The position numbers and the translations under genes were made by a program. A DNA stretch of 54,538 nt from Candidatus Onthocola gallistercoris (GTDB lineage Bacteria; Bacillota; Clostridia; Lachnospirales; Lachnospiraceae): positions 1 to 54,538 of the forward strand of contig DVLT01000067.1 of NCBI GenBank assembly GCA_018715345.1, given 5' to 3'. This document shows, piece by piece, positions 1 to 8,409 of the stretch. The notes under the pieces were generated by a model. The model saw nothing but the letters and a program-made list of their open reading frames with translations, was not told the DNA's origin and did no database searches. Position 1 is the first letter of the stretch. Each line of letters starts with the position of its first letter.

Positions 1-181
1 TGCCTGCCGCCGACGCGGTGATCTCATCGATCGTTTCGCCTTTCAAGGAAAGCGCGGTCAGATAAGAAGACATCTGAACGTCTGTCGCCTTCCCCTCCAT
101 GATCTCATTCATAACTTCCTCAGCTTCATTATATGTTAAATCTTCTTTTTTGGAAAGTTTTATAATCGCTTCTTTGATCAT
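1..181 (-). CDS. trpD: Anthranilate phosphoribosyltransferase, N-terminal part (runs off window)
   Basis: Only the first 60 codons are inside the window. The N-terminus begins [20 protein letters not shown] and continues with a [14 protein letters not shown] stretch and a [13 protein letters not shown] stretch, the helical N-terminal domain typical of TrpD. TrpD transfers phosphoribose from PRPP to anthranilate, the second step of tryptophan synthesis. Its ATG overlaps the TGA stop of the upstream trpE/trpG remnant (ATGA), so translation is probably coupled to that remnant. It should be under the same T-box control. Nothing inside the visible part looks broken. Confidence 0.9.
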   Translation of the reverse strand, partial: MIKEAIIKLSKKEDLTYNEAEEVMNEIMEGKATDVQMSSYLTALSLKGETIDEITASAAG

Positions 182-1462
182 TTTTCTGTCCCTCCTGCAT
201 ATTTTAAAAAATTTCGTATCATTTGTTCCCCCTGGAGCGTCATCACCGATTCCGGGTGGAACTGTACGCCATATATATCGTATTTCCGATGGCGGACTGC
301 CATGACTTCGCCGTCCTGTGTCCACGCCGTCACTTGAAGTTCTTCCGGCATCGTCTCCCGGACAGCCGTAAGGGAATGATATCTGGCCACAATGACCGGC
401 TTTTCCAGATCTTTAAAAAGGATATCTCCGGTATCAAACTCGACCTTTGATGCCTTTCCATGCATCAGCTCCCCGGCATAGGATATCCGGGCGCCAAATG
501 CCTGACAGATGGCCTGATGACCCAGGCAGACGCCGAAGATGGGGATCCTGCCCGCGAAATGCCGGATCACATCCGGCCGCACCAGTGTCTCCGGCGAAGC
601 GCCGGCCACCTCGATATCATCACTGGAAAAATAAAACATATAGGGGGATGGGTTGGTCGTCCTCAGCACCCGATACGTATCGAAAAGACTGCCCTCTGCC
701 CGGGCCTCCATCGGATTGGACAGCACCACCTGGAAGATATCCCCTTCCCGGATATAATGCTTTGCCTTCCGCACCATATCGCAAAATACCGGTTCGGAGA
801 AGCAGGGCTCCATCTCTTCTTTAAGGCGCAGCGGCTTGAACGCTGCCCGGGCGCCGCTTTTTAAAAGGCTCTCCATCTCTTCCAGGCCCCGCTCTGCCTG
901 CCGATAGGAGTTTTCCAGCGCCGCCGGATCCACCCCGGTGATGAGCATCAGTTTCTGCCGGTAATTGTCAAAAACGATCACTTTGTCAAACAGCATCAGA
1001 TCCACATCCCTGAAATCCATGTCCGACGGATCGTCACTTTCACAGTCGAGCACTGGCTCCCCGTATTTGATGTAGTCATAAGAAAAGTATCCCACCAGGC
1101 CGCCGGTAAGGGGGGGCATGCCTTCCAGTCTGGGGCTTTTATAAGTCTCCAGTATGTCCCGGATCACTTCTCCCGGATGATCCACCGAACGGATTTCTGC
1201 AGTCTGTTCCGAGGATTCACTGCCCCGGGTGATCGTCATCCGGCCGTTGGTACAAGTAAGTTCCATCACCGGCTCATAGCCCAGGAAAGAATAACGCCCC
1301 CATTGCTTGTTATCCTCCGCACTTTCCAGAAGATAGCAATGTCCGCTGTAAGCCCGAAGAATACGCATCACTTCCACCGGCGTAAATCTCCCTGTAAACC
1401 GGTATCCGACGATAACTCCCGGATGCCGCGATACGCCGGATCTCTTCCATACTTGATCTCAT
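178..1462 (-). pseudogene. Collapsed trpE'-'trpG remnant (anthranilate synthase)
   Basis: The ATG at 1462, preceded by GAGGTGGAG, starts a normal TrpE N-terminus (MEEIRRIAASGSYRRIPV). That frame is lost near 1378. A GTG at 1377 in another frame continues TrpE from MEVMRILRAYSGHCYLLES through a chorismate-binding segment ending ASPETLVR. The next residues, PDVIRHFAGRIPIFGVCLGHQ, are already TrpG, the class-I glutamine amidotransferase. The amidotransferase Cys (GVCLGHQ) and the HPES His/Glu are present. The C-terminal half of TrpE, with most catalytic residues, and the first third of TrpG, with its glycine-rich motif, are absent. The fused frame stays open for 399 codons. Both activities should be lost. 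Either a real double deletion or an assembly collapse. Confidence 0.85.
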
Positions 1463-1589
1463 CTTCTCCACCTCACTTTTTGATTCTGTCCGGGTCTTTA
1501 TCTGTTTCTGCTACAGTAAAGGATATCCGCATTTCGAAAATGCTTTTTGGAAGTGAAAAGCGAAGTTCGAAAAACTTTTCTAATAGGAT

Positions 1590-1876
1590 AAAAAAAACGT
1601 CCCGGACAGAAATATAAAATTTCTGTCAAGGACGGTTCGATCCGCGGTGCCACCTTGATTCATGGAATACTCCCATGCTCTCTGCAAGATACTAACATAT
1701 CTCCGGCAACTGACGTATGCCCTCACGTCGCGTAATACTCAGCCTGATGCCTTTCTGCGCGCCCTCAGCGGCCCACTTGGCAGCCTGCCTTTCGACCCGG
1801 TTCTCAGCCTCCCAGGCTCTCTGTGCGCGCACAACTGCTTTAACTCCCGCTTCAGCGGTTTGCCTTATTAAAGTTT
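1590..1876 (-). promoter_or_regulatory. T-box riboswitch, tryptophan type, with intrinsic terminator
   Basis: In transcript sense the leader carries AGAGAG and GGTCGAAAGG elements of a stem I. A TGG triplet (1773-1775, context CCAAGTGGGCC) lies just before the closing strand GGGCGCGC. The antiterminator core AAGGTGGCACCGCGG is at 1642-1656. A strong hairpin (GTCCTTGACAGAAAT paired with ATTTCTGTCCGGGAC) followed by seven T lies at 1590-1633. A TGG specifier fits tryptophan and the downstream trp genes. Uncharged tRNA-Trp would stabilise the antiterminator. The specifier position was judged by eye without folding. Confidence 0.88.
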
Positions 1877-1882
1877 TTATGT

Positions 1883-1911
1883 ATTATACCCGGACATCCG
1901 GAAATTGTCAA
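1883..1911 (-). promoter_or_regulatory. SigA promoter of the trp T-box operon
   Basis: Perfect consensus: TTGACA (1906-1911), 17-bp spacer, TATAAT (1883-1888). The predicted transcript start is about 1876, immediately before the T-box. Confidence 0.9.
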
Positions 1912-1944
1912 TGTTTTTTTGAGACGGGATATCCGTCTGAATTT

Positions 1945-4644
1945 CTATTCATACTTGCCTTTTGCCACTTTTTTCCCAAAAAGACACCTCTGATTTTTAT
2001 TGACAAAAGACCGAGTGCGGGCTTTCAGAAGGATCTGCCGGCCTTCCGGTGTCCGTGTATAAACCAGATGGTACCTCCCCATTATCCTGCGTATATGTTT
2101 TTCAAAAACAACGGCCTTTTCTTTCTGCTTTCCGAACATTTCCGGAACCGCATAATATTCGCTGGATCGTCCTATTTTTCGTTCTTTGACAAGCAAATAT
2201 CTGGGGTTGTCGATCACGCCCCACAGTTCTTGCATGCAGGCCGCAAAAGCCGTTCTTTCACGCATGGTGCCGCCCTTGAGCCAGACGCCGATCAGCAGCC
2301 CGCTTGCCGATTCCGTTTCCGCCTGGCAATGGGAGCCATCCTCTATTTCACCGATTTCGATCATTGCCTCTGCCACCGCCTGACTGATCTGCGCCATCCT
2401 ACGCTGCGGCGTGCTTAATCTCAGCAAACGTATGCCATATCGGCGCATCAGCAGAATAGCTCCAAAAATTCCTATGGTCAACACTTTTGTCCATACGGAC
2501 GCGCCGGCGGCGCCTCTTTCCAGCAAAATACGGCCGGTTACCATGAGAACTGCCAATATTGTACTTAATATTGTCTTTCCCAGAGCATTTATAAATAAAT
2601 ATCCGGTTGGATCCACTTCCTCTTTCGGGATAGCTTCCACCTGGGTCACTTCCATATCGCCATGTATTTCCTTTAATGCGCTCTGCCACCGCATCTTCAG
2701 ATCATCCCGGTCTGCGGCCCGTTTCAGCATCATCCGATTGACTTCTTCCATCTCGTTTTTCGTATCAAATTCCGGTATGTCAAGCCGACGGATACCGCTT
2801 TCAATGACCGGTTCTTTCCAGGATATGCCTAAAAAGGTACCAAATCTGCGGACAAGCGTTTCATAATCCCCGGAAAGATCCACATTTTTTGTCTGCCCTT
2901 CCTTCTCAGGAAAAACGCAGGCTAAATGCCAGATATTTCCGGTCTTTTCCGGCTGCTCTCTGTCCATCCGTATGGCTCTTCCCCGCATCTGATTGCTCAG
3001 CATAAAGGAACCCACATAGGTTGCCAGGATGAGCGAATTGATACATGGCGCATCCCAGCCTTCGCCTAAAAGGGACTTCGTGCCCACCAAAGCATTGATC
3101 TGTCCCCGATGAAACAGCTCCGTCACAGCCGCCACCACATGTGTCCGGCGCCCTTTGACCTGCATACGTCCATATCCGGTATCCTTCAGCGGTAGTAGTG
3201 TACCGCTGCACTCCCGTTCTTCCAAAAGTCTTTCCGCTGTATCTTTGGCATCCATCGGCAGGATGACCACAGAACCGCTTAAACATCCCAGCCGAATACC
3301 CGGGATCTGTTTTCTCCTCAGATATTCGAAAACGGGGACGGCTCCGATCTCCGAAGGTATTTCACCGGGGTTTCCGATCATCGGCAATTTATCCTTCTTT
3401 ATATAATCGCACAGGATCAGAAGCCGCATCTGACTGCCCAGGGAACGGTATTCCGCTTCCGTGATCTTACCTATGCTTTCCATCTTCCCCTGGCTTTTTG
3501 CCAGGATTTTCCGCATCTCCTCCTGACGCGTCAGCGACACCTTTTTCCGGCAGATACATCCCCCGTCTTTCAGTATCCGCAGAAGTTCCTGGCGTTCCTG
3601 CTCGGAAACCATATAGGATTCTGTATCCTTGTATAAAAAACCCTGCAACAGGATTTCCAGCCAATGATCATCCAGTTCCGGCAGTTTTCCCTTTGTGCCG
3701 ATCAGTTTTTTCAAATAATCAGGAAAGGGGATATGCTGTGCCTGACAAAAGATCAGAAGTGAAGAAAAGTACTCCGGATCATCCAAAAACCGTTCCGCGT
3801 ATCCTTCCGGATCTTTCAGTCCCTTGTGCGTCGCGATCATTTCCGAAAAATGACTATCATTCAGTATCTTCATCCGTGTCTGCCTGGTCTGTTCTTCATA
3901 CTTTTTTATTTCTTCCAGTTCTTTTTCCGCCGGCCAGTTAAAATATATATAATCTTCGTGGGGACAAAGGCTGCCTTCCCTAACTAATTCTGGAGTAAAG
4001 ATTTCCTCATCAATGGGACCGCATAAATCGATATAGCGCTTCCATTGCCCCGGCGTACTGTCATAGGGCGGTGTGGCCGTCAGCGCAATGACTGTCATAT
4101 CTTTTTCTTCCTTCATAAAGCTTTCCAGAGCCTTCCACCATTCACTCCGGAGATGATGGGCCTCATCCAGGCATATGGTCCGTATTCCGGCTTCCCTGAC
4201 CGCATCGAACAGATGGAATCCCCGGAAGTCCACCTTTTCCGCCGTTTCTTCCGCCTCTTCTTCCATGTCGCCGTCTTCTTTAAGTTCTCCTTCAAAAAGT
4301 TTCATGGCGCTGTACAGAGCCTGATAGGTCACCGCTGTAATAGCCTTCATATGTTTCAGATCATCGGAGAGGATTGTCTCCGGGTCACACCCGTCCTGAA
4401 GAAACCCCTCCTTAATACGTTCCAGCCACTGCTGCCGGATGGTGATACTTGGTGACAGGATCAGACAAGGCGCCCCCTGTCTGCGGATCAGTTCGATCCC
4501 AAGCGTTGTTTTTCCCGATCCCGGCGCAGCAACAACATGGATCTTATGATCCTCCATATATTGCTCAGAATTTTTCAGGATCCGTTTCTGGTACTCCCTC
4601 CACTGTCCTTTAAATTCCAATATATGATCGTAAATATTATTCAT
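1945..4644 (-). CDS. Membrane-anchored DEAH-box SF2 helicase, uncharacterised family
   Basis: Predicted protein of 899 residues from the ATG at 4644, which has GGAGG nine bases upstream; a longer reading would run into the preceding remnant. Helicase motifs: Walker A AAPGSGKTT (about 39-47), DEAH (160-163), TAT (189-191), GEGWDAP (about 528-533) and the arginine-finger motif NQMRGRAIRMDR (about 551-562). A large insertion separates the two RecA lobes (about 200-500). After the helicase core come two hydrophobic segments (about 683-707 and 717-734), then a cytosolic-looking domain of about 160 residues that I do not recognise. ATP-dependent nucleic-acid remodelling at the membrane is inferred. 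Substrate unknown. It lies between the glycosyltransferase remnant and the trp leader and has no clear terminator. Confidence 0.85.
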   Translation of the reverse strand: MNNIYDHILEFKGQWREYQKRILKNSEQYMEDHKIHVVAAPGSGKTTLGIELIRRQGAPCLILSPSITIRQQWLERIKEGFLQDGCDPETILSDDLKHMKAITAVTYQALYSAMKLFEGELKEDGDMEEEAEETAEKVDFRGFHLFDAVREAGIRTICLDEAHHLRSEWWKALESFMKEEKDMTVIALTATPPYDSTPGQWKRYIDLCGPIDEEIFTPELVREGSLCPHEDYIYFNWPAEKELEEIKKYEEQTRQTRMKILNDSHFSEMIATHKGLKDPEGYAERFLDDPEYFSSLLIFCQAQHIPFPDYLKKLIGTKGKLPELDDHWLEILLQGFLYKDTESYMVSEQERQELLRILKDGGCICRKKVSLTRQEEMRKILAKSQGKMESIGKITEAEYRSLGSQMRLLILCDYIKKDKLPMIGNPGEIPSEIGAVPVFEYLRRKQIPGIRLGCLSGSVVILPMDAKDTAERLLEERECSGTLLPLKDTGYGRMQVKGRRTHVVAAVTELFHRGQINALVGTKSLLGEGWDAPCINSLILATYVGSFMLSNQMRGRAIRMDREQPEKTGNIWHLACVFPEKEGQTKNVDLSGDYETLVRRFGTFLGISWKEPVIESGIRRLDIPEFDTKNEMEEVNRMMLKRAADRDDLKMRWQSALKEIHGDMEVTQVEAIPKEEVDPTGYLFINALGKTILSTILAVLMVTGRILLERGAAGASVWTKVLTIGIFGAILLMRRYGIRLLRLSTPQRRMAQISQAVAEAMIEIGEIEDGSHCQAETESASGLLIGVWLKGGTMRERTAFAACMQELWGVIDNPRYLLVKERKIGRSSEYYAVPEMFGKQKEKAVVFEKHIRRIMGRYHLVYTRTPEGRQILLKARTRSFVNKNQRCLFGKKVAKGKYE

Positions 4645-4694
4645 GTGAAAATTCCTCCCAATCCGGATGTTTTCCGGAGAATGCAGATTTTCAT

Positions 4695-5933
4695 TTATTT
4701 CGCCTCCCGTACCAGATAGATCGGTCTTTTTTTCGATTCCAGATAGATCCGGGACAGATAAAGTCCGGCAACGCCCATGCAAAAAAGCTGTATGCTGCTG
4801 ACAGTCAAAAAAATAAACAGAAGAAGGTTTCTGGAGGCGGACTGCTGCCACAAAAGCGTCAAGACGGCTGTCAGCAGGACAAACATTCCCGCGAAAAACG
4901 CCAGTGATAAAGGCGCTGTGCTGAATGCCACAATGCTTTCAACCGAATACCGGAACAGCTTCCAGAGAGACCATTTCGTTTCTCCGGCTGCCCGTTCCTG
5001 ATTTTCATAATCCAGCCGGTCTTTCATGGAATCCATCACTTTTGCCAACTGTCTGTAGAATAATGGTATCATCTCTTCTTCATTATAACAAGGGACAACG
5101 ATCGAACAGCTTTCCATCAGTTCATCCGGCGGTATGTTCAAAGGTTCTTTTGAAATATTTTTCATACAAAAACAAACTTCGTTTTCATTCTCTGATACAT
5201 CCACATAGACACGGGTTTGGGGCAGGGCATATTTGCAGGCATTGGCATACAGGTTCGACAGTATGCGCCACGTCTTTGCCCCGTCGATCCAGGCATCCAT
5301 CGTCTCACTGGGTACTTTGGAAATGATATCCAGATTTTTTTCATCCATCATTTCGGCAAATTCACCGTTAGCCTGGAGGACCATTTCCCCGAAATGGAGC
5401 TGTTGGGGATGAATGGTTTCATTGCCAGAAGTGATCTTGGCCGCATCCAGCAGATCCTCGGTCAGCCGTTTAAGCTGGGTGGACTTATCCAGGAGCACTT
5501 TCAGATAATGGCTGCTTTCTGCCGAAAGACCGCCTTCTTTTTCCATAAGCCGTGTGTAGGTAATGATGGATGTGAGGGGTGTTTTCAGATCGTGGGAAAC
5601 ATTGGTGATCAGATCCGCTTTCAGCCGCTCGGCTTTCACATTCTGGTCCACGATCTTTCGGATCCGGTCCGCCATCCTTTCCATGGCTTCTCCCATCTGC
5701 TGATATCGCCGGCTTTTAAATCCCGGTTCTTTGTAGGTTTCACCGCTTCCTGCCCATAGTCTGTCCATTCGGCGGGCAAAGTCATATCCAGCAGGGTTTC
5801 CAGCCAGGACACATCCTCTCCGAAACGGCTGGCGAAAACCTGCGTCTCCGTAAATTGTCCGCGCCACAGACAGATAGATGACAAGGGAATCCCTTATCTC
5901 CTTTTCATCATCCACCACTAAAACATGATACAT
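4695..5933 (-). pseudogene. Collapsed response regulator / histidine kinase / DPM1-type glycosyltransferase remnant
   Basis: One open frame joins pieces of at least three genes. Residues 1-21 (MYHVLVVDDEKEIRDSLVIYL) are the start of an OmpR-type receiver. About 60 unassignable residues follow. Then comes a histidine-kinase segment with an H-box (NVSHDLKTPLTS) and an N-box (ILSNLYANACKYA) that stops before the G-boxes. At DELMESCSIVVPCYNEEE the frame enters a family-2 glycosyltransferase N-terminus. After about 30 residues it jumps to that enzyme's C-terminus (QERAAGETKW and two membrane helices). The intact genes would have been a VanRS-like two-component pair and a polyprenyl-phosphate sugar transferase. 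The start ATG has GGGGGA upstream. The receiver Asp, the ATP lid and the GT-A catalytic core are all missing. Confidence 0.85.
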
Positions 5934-5951
5934 CTTTTCTATCCCCCATTT

Positions 5952-7448
5952 TCACTGTTTTTTGCACAAATAGATCCGGCAGGCATTCATATCCTGCGTC
6001 TCCTGTATCTGAATCCCGTAAAAATCTTCGATCATCGTTTCATTCCCACGGTCGTTGGAAAAGATCCAGATGGTATCTCCCATCTGTCCGCATATACCGG
6101 ACAGGCTTTCTTCCGACACTTCTCTGCTGTCCGTCACATAGGACAGATTGCTTTGGGTGAACAGGTAAATATCATCAAGAAAACGATTATTCGACGGATC
6201 AAACAGATAGATCATATCCGGATGCCCGGTCTGGGCCAGTGTGGTGATCCTCCGGTACTGTCCGTACTCCATCATCTGTTCCCTGTCTGCCAGAACAGGC
6301 GCCAGAAGCATCAGGCAGACCAGTCCTTCGGCGATCAGGATCCCTGCTGTTTTATTTTTGACCCACTCGCATGTACCGGCGCAGATCACGCTGATCCAAA
6401 GCGCCGTCAATCCGGAGGCAGGCATCAGATACCGTATCTCCCGATAGGGCGCCTGGAGTCCGGCGATCAGAATAAAAAGTCCCATGGGCACTGTCAGCAG
6501 TATGAGCAGACGCCGCAGTTTATCCACAGTCAGGGCGATCAGAAATAAAAGTATCCACAAAATACCGGTTCCATGGAAGGCATAGGTGTTGAGCAATGTG
6601 AGCATTTCCTTTATCTGTTCCAGGCCGTTTCCCAGTGATGCCGCTGCTCCGATCCCCCTGTAGCTGCCGAAAACATGATACAAAGCTGCCGGGAAAATGA
6701 GCAGAAACAAAACTGCCGCGCACAAAACGCATATTTGATAAGCCATGACCAGCCGGAACTTCTTTTCTGCCAGAAGCCACAAAGTTATGATCAGCCACAG
6801 TCCAAAGGCAAAAATAAGGCAATAATAATGGGTCAGTCCCGCCAGAACAAGCATGATCCCGGCCAGGATCAGACGGCTCTTTTTCCTGTCCTGAAGCCAG
6901 CAAAGCTGTGTCCGGAATATGGCAAGCACAGCCAGATTGGCCATTTCATACATCCGTATATACAGACTCATCTCCTGGGATAACAAAGAAAAGCAGCCGA
7001 TCAGGCAGGCCAGACAGCCGAAAATCCTTTTTCCCGTCAGAAGATTTCCCAGCTGATACAGCAAGATACCGGAGCACACAGCCAGAAGCATGTTGAGCGC
7101 CAATCCGCTCCACTTTGTAAATGTTCCGCCGGATCCTTCCGCGAACAAACGTAGGAACAGATAGTAAAGGGGCGGGTGCACATCCCGAACCTGATTTTCA
7201 TAAACCGGTCCCCAGTCGTTCTTCTCATCTTCTTCCACACTCAGATAGCTGAGATAATAACCGCTGTCATGAAATGTATTCCAGAAATCCGGACGGTCCG
7301 TGATATTCAGATCCGCATCATTCATCAATCCGTATGAGTAAGCTTCATCCATATGAAAATAAACTTTTTGTGTACCGTTATATATTCTCAGTATGACTGC
7401 GAAAATCAATATCAGCAGGCATAACGCAGTCTCTCGTTTTCCTCTCAT
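5952..7448 (-). CDS. GT-C family membrane glycosyltransferase (ArnT/PMT-like)
   Basis: Predicted 498-residue polytopic membrane protein with roughly ten or more hydrophobic segments. After the first membrane helix comes HMDEAYSYG, the acidic first-loop motif typical of lipid-linked-sugar GT-C enzymes. An HPPLYYLFLRL motif lies in the large extracytoplasmic loop. The C-terminus (about 400-498) is a soluble extracytoplasmic domain. It probably moves a sugar from a polyprenyl-phosphate donor to a surface polymer or lipid. The adjacent DPM1-type transferase remnant would have made such a donor, so the pair once formed a cell-envelope glycosylation unit. The start is the ATG with GGGAGA eight bases upstream. 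Acceptor unknown. Confidence 0.8.
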   Translation of the reverse strand: MRGKRETALCLLILIFAVILRIYNGTQKVYFHMDEAYSYGLMNDADLNITDRPDFWNTFHDSGYYLSYLSVEEDEKNDWGPVYENQVRDVHPPLYYLFLRLFAEGSGGTFTKWSGLALNMLLAVCSGILLYQLGNLLTGKRIFGCLACLIGCFSLLSQEMSLYIRMYEMANLAVLAIFRTQLCWLQDRKKSRLILAGIMLVLAGLTHYYCLIFAFGLWLIITLWLLAEKKFRLVMAYQICVLCAAVLFLLIFPAALYHVFGSYRGIGAAASLGNGLEQIKEMLTLLNTYAFHGTGILWILLFLIALTVDKLRRLLILLTVPMGLFILIAGLQAPYREIRYLMPASGLTALWISVICAGTCEWVKNKTAGILIAEGLVCLMLLAPVLADREQMMEYGQYRRITTLAQTGHPDMIYLFDPSNNRFLDDIYLFTQSNLSYVTDSREVSEESLSGICGQMGDTIWIFSNDRGNETMIEDFYGIQIQETQDMNACRIYLCKKQ

Positions 7449-7582
7449 TTTTTATTCTCCCGTTTTCTTTGATAAGAAAATTATAACACCAAATGCTTAA
7501 ACTTCTATTCCGCAAACAGTTAAGATTTGGTAAGGGTGCCTGATTTTTATTCTATAAAGAAGTTAAAAACTATCCTACATAA

Positions 7583-7624
7583 ATAAAACAGCGCAGGACA
7601 CGCCCGAGGACGCGTTCTGCGCTT
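7583..7624 (-). terminator. Intrinsic terminator after the TetR gene
   Basis: In minus sense GCGCAG...CTGCGC (outer arms 7617-7622 and 7591-7596, with further pairing inside) is followed by TGTTTTATTT. Confidence 0.8.
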
Positions 7625-7646
7625 AAAAACCGCCGACTGTTCTTAT

Positions 7647-8219
7647 TTACTTCATCATCTCCAGGAGCCTGTCCACCGTATCCAGTATCTCCTCCCGGCA
7701 TTCCTCCACTTTCATGCTCATGAAAGCATGAACGCATTTTCCAAGGATCAATGTGGCGATCCACCGAGCCGGATATTTGTCCGTATAACTACCCAGTTCC
7801 TTTACACGACCGATCGCATACTCTGTCACATCAATATACTCCCTATTTAACATCTTAAAGTTTTCATTGTCCATGGCCATCTGATAAGCGACAGAGGTGA
7901 CGTTTTTGTATTTCACAGTGGCCCGTATATGAAAATCAATGCAGCTTCTCAGACTCTCCACCGGATCTTTCGGATCCTCCATCTCTTTATATACAAACTC
8001 CTTATAGTCCTTCAGCCCATCCGCCACGATGAGTTCAATGATCTTTTCTTTACATCCAAAATAGTTAAAAAAAGAGGAGCGGGAAATCATAGCGCCCTTG
8101 CACAATTTATCAATAGAAGTGTTGTAATACCCATTCTTCTCAAAATAGTGCAGAGCATCGTGCATGACCCGCTGCATGTTCATTTCTTTCTTTTTCTCAG
8201 CCAAACCCATTTGTTTCAT
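7647..8219 (-). CDS. TetR/AcrR-family transcriptional regulator
   Basis: Predicted 190 residues. The N-terminal helix-turn-helix is clear: ALHYFEKNGYYNTSIDKLCKGA followed by ISRSSFFNYFGCKEKII. The C-terminal ligand domain is all-helical and not assignable. Two ATGs are possible, at 8225 and 8219. The second has GGAG seven bases upstream, whereas the first sits directly on the ribosome site, so I chose 8219. It has its own promoter and lies downstream of the FGGY kinase in the same direction. It may control the aminotransferase/kinase operon, but no operator was identified. Confidence 0.85.
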   Translation of the reverse strand: MKQMGLAEKKKEMNMQRVMHDALHYFEKNGYYNTSIDKLCKGAMISRSSFFNYFGCKEKIIELIVADGLKDYKEFVYKEMEDPKDPVESLRSCIDFHIRATVKYKNVTSVAYQMAMDNENFKMLNREYIDVTEYAIGRVKELGSYTDKYPARWIATLILGKCVHAFMSMKVEECREEILDTVDRLLEMMK

Positions 8220-8266
8220 GATCATTCTCCACTACATTATACATACATTCCGAATTTTTTAATACT

Positions 8267-8294
8267 ATTATACCATTAAATGGGTTTTTCTCAA
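8267..8294 (-). promoter_or_regulatory. SigA promoter of the TetR gene
   Basis: TTGAGA (8289-8294), 16-bp spacer ending TGG, TATAAT (8267-8272). A second TATAAT lies nearer the gene at about 8236-8241. Confidence 0.75.
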
Positions 8295-8342
8295 TAGATG
8301 AATTGGTAATTTTGTTTCAGATAAAACTTTCTTCCGTTTCGG

Positions 8343-8362
8343 AGGCGCCGGAAAAGGCGCCT
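8343..8362. terminator. Possible terminator hairpin after the FGGY kinase
   Basis: Perfect 7-bp palindromic arms AGGCGCC / GGCGCCT around GGAAAA, 48 bp beyond the kinase stop. There is no T-tract on either side, so termination is uncertain. Confidence 0.4.
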
Positions 8363-8409
8363 TCAAAACGAGAAGTATATTCATATTATTGTTGGGGAAC
8401 CTTATGAAA

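Noticed and set aside
1914..1940. Terminator between the helicase gene and the trp promoter
   Set aside because: A short AGACGG/CCGTCT hairpin exists but is followed by A, not T, in the direction of transcription.
4645..4851. N-terminal extension of the helicase by 69 residues
   Set aside because: It has no ribosome site, overlaps the glycosyltransferase remnant and is low-quality sequence. The ATG at 4644 has a strong GGAGG.
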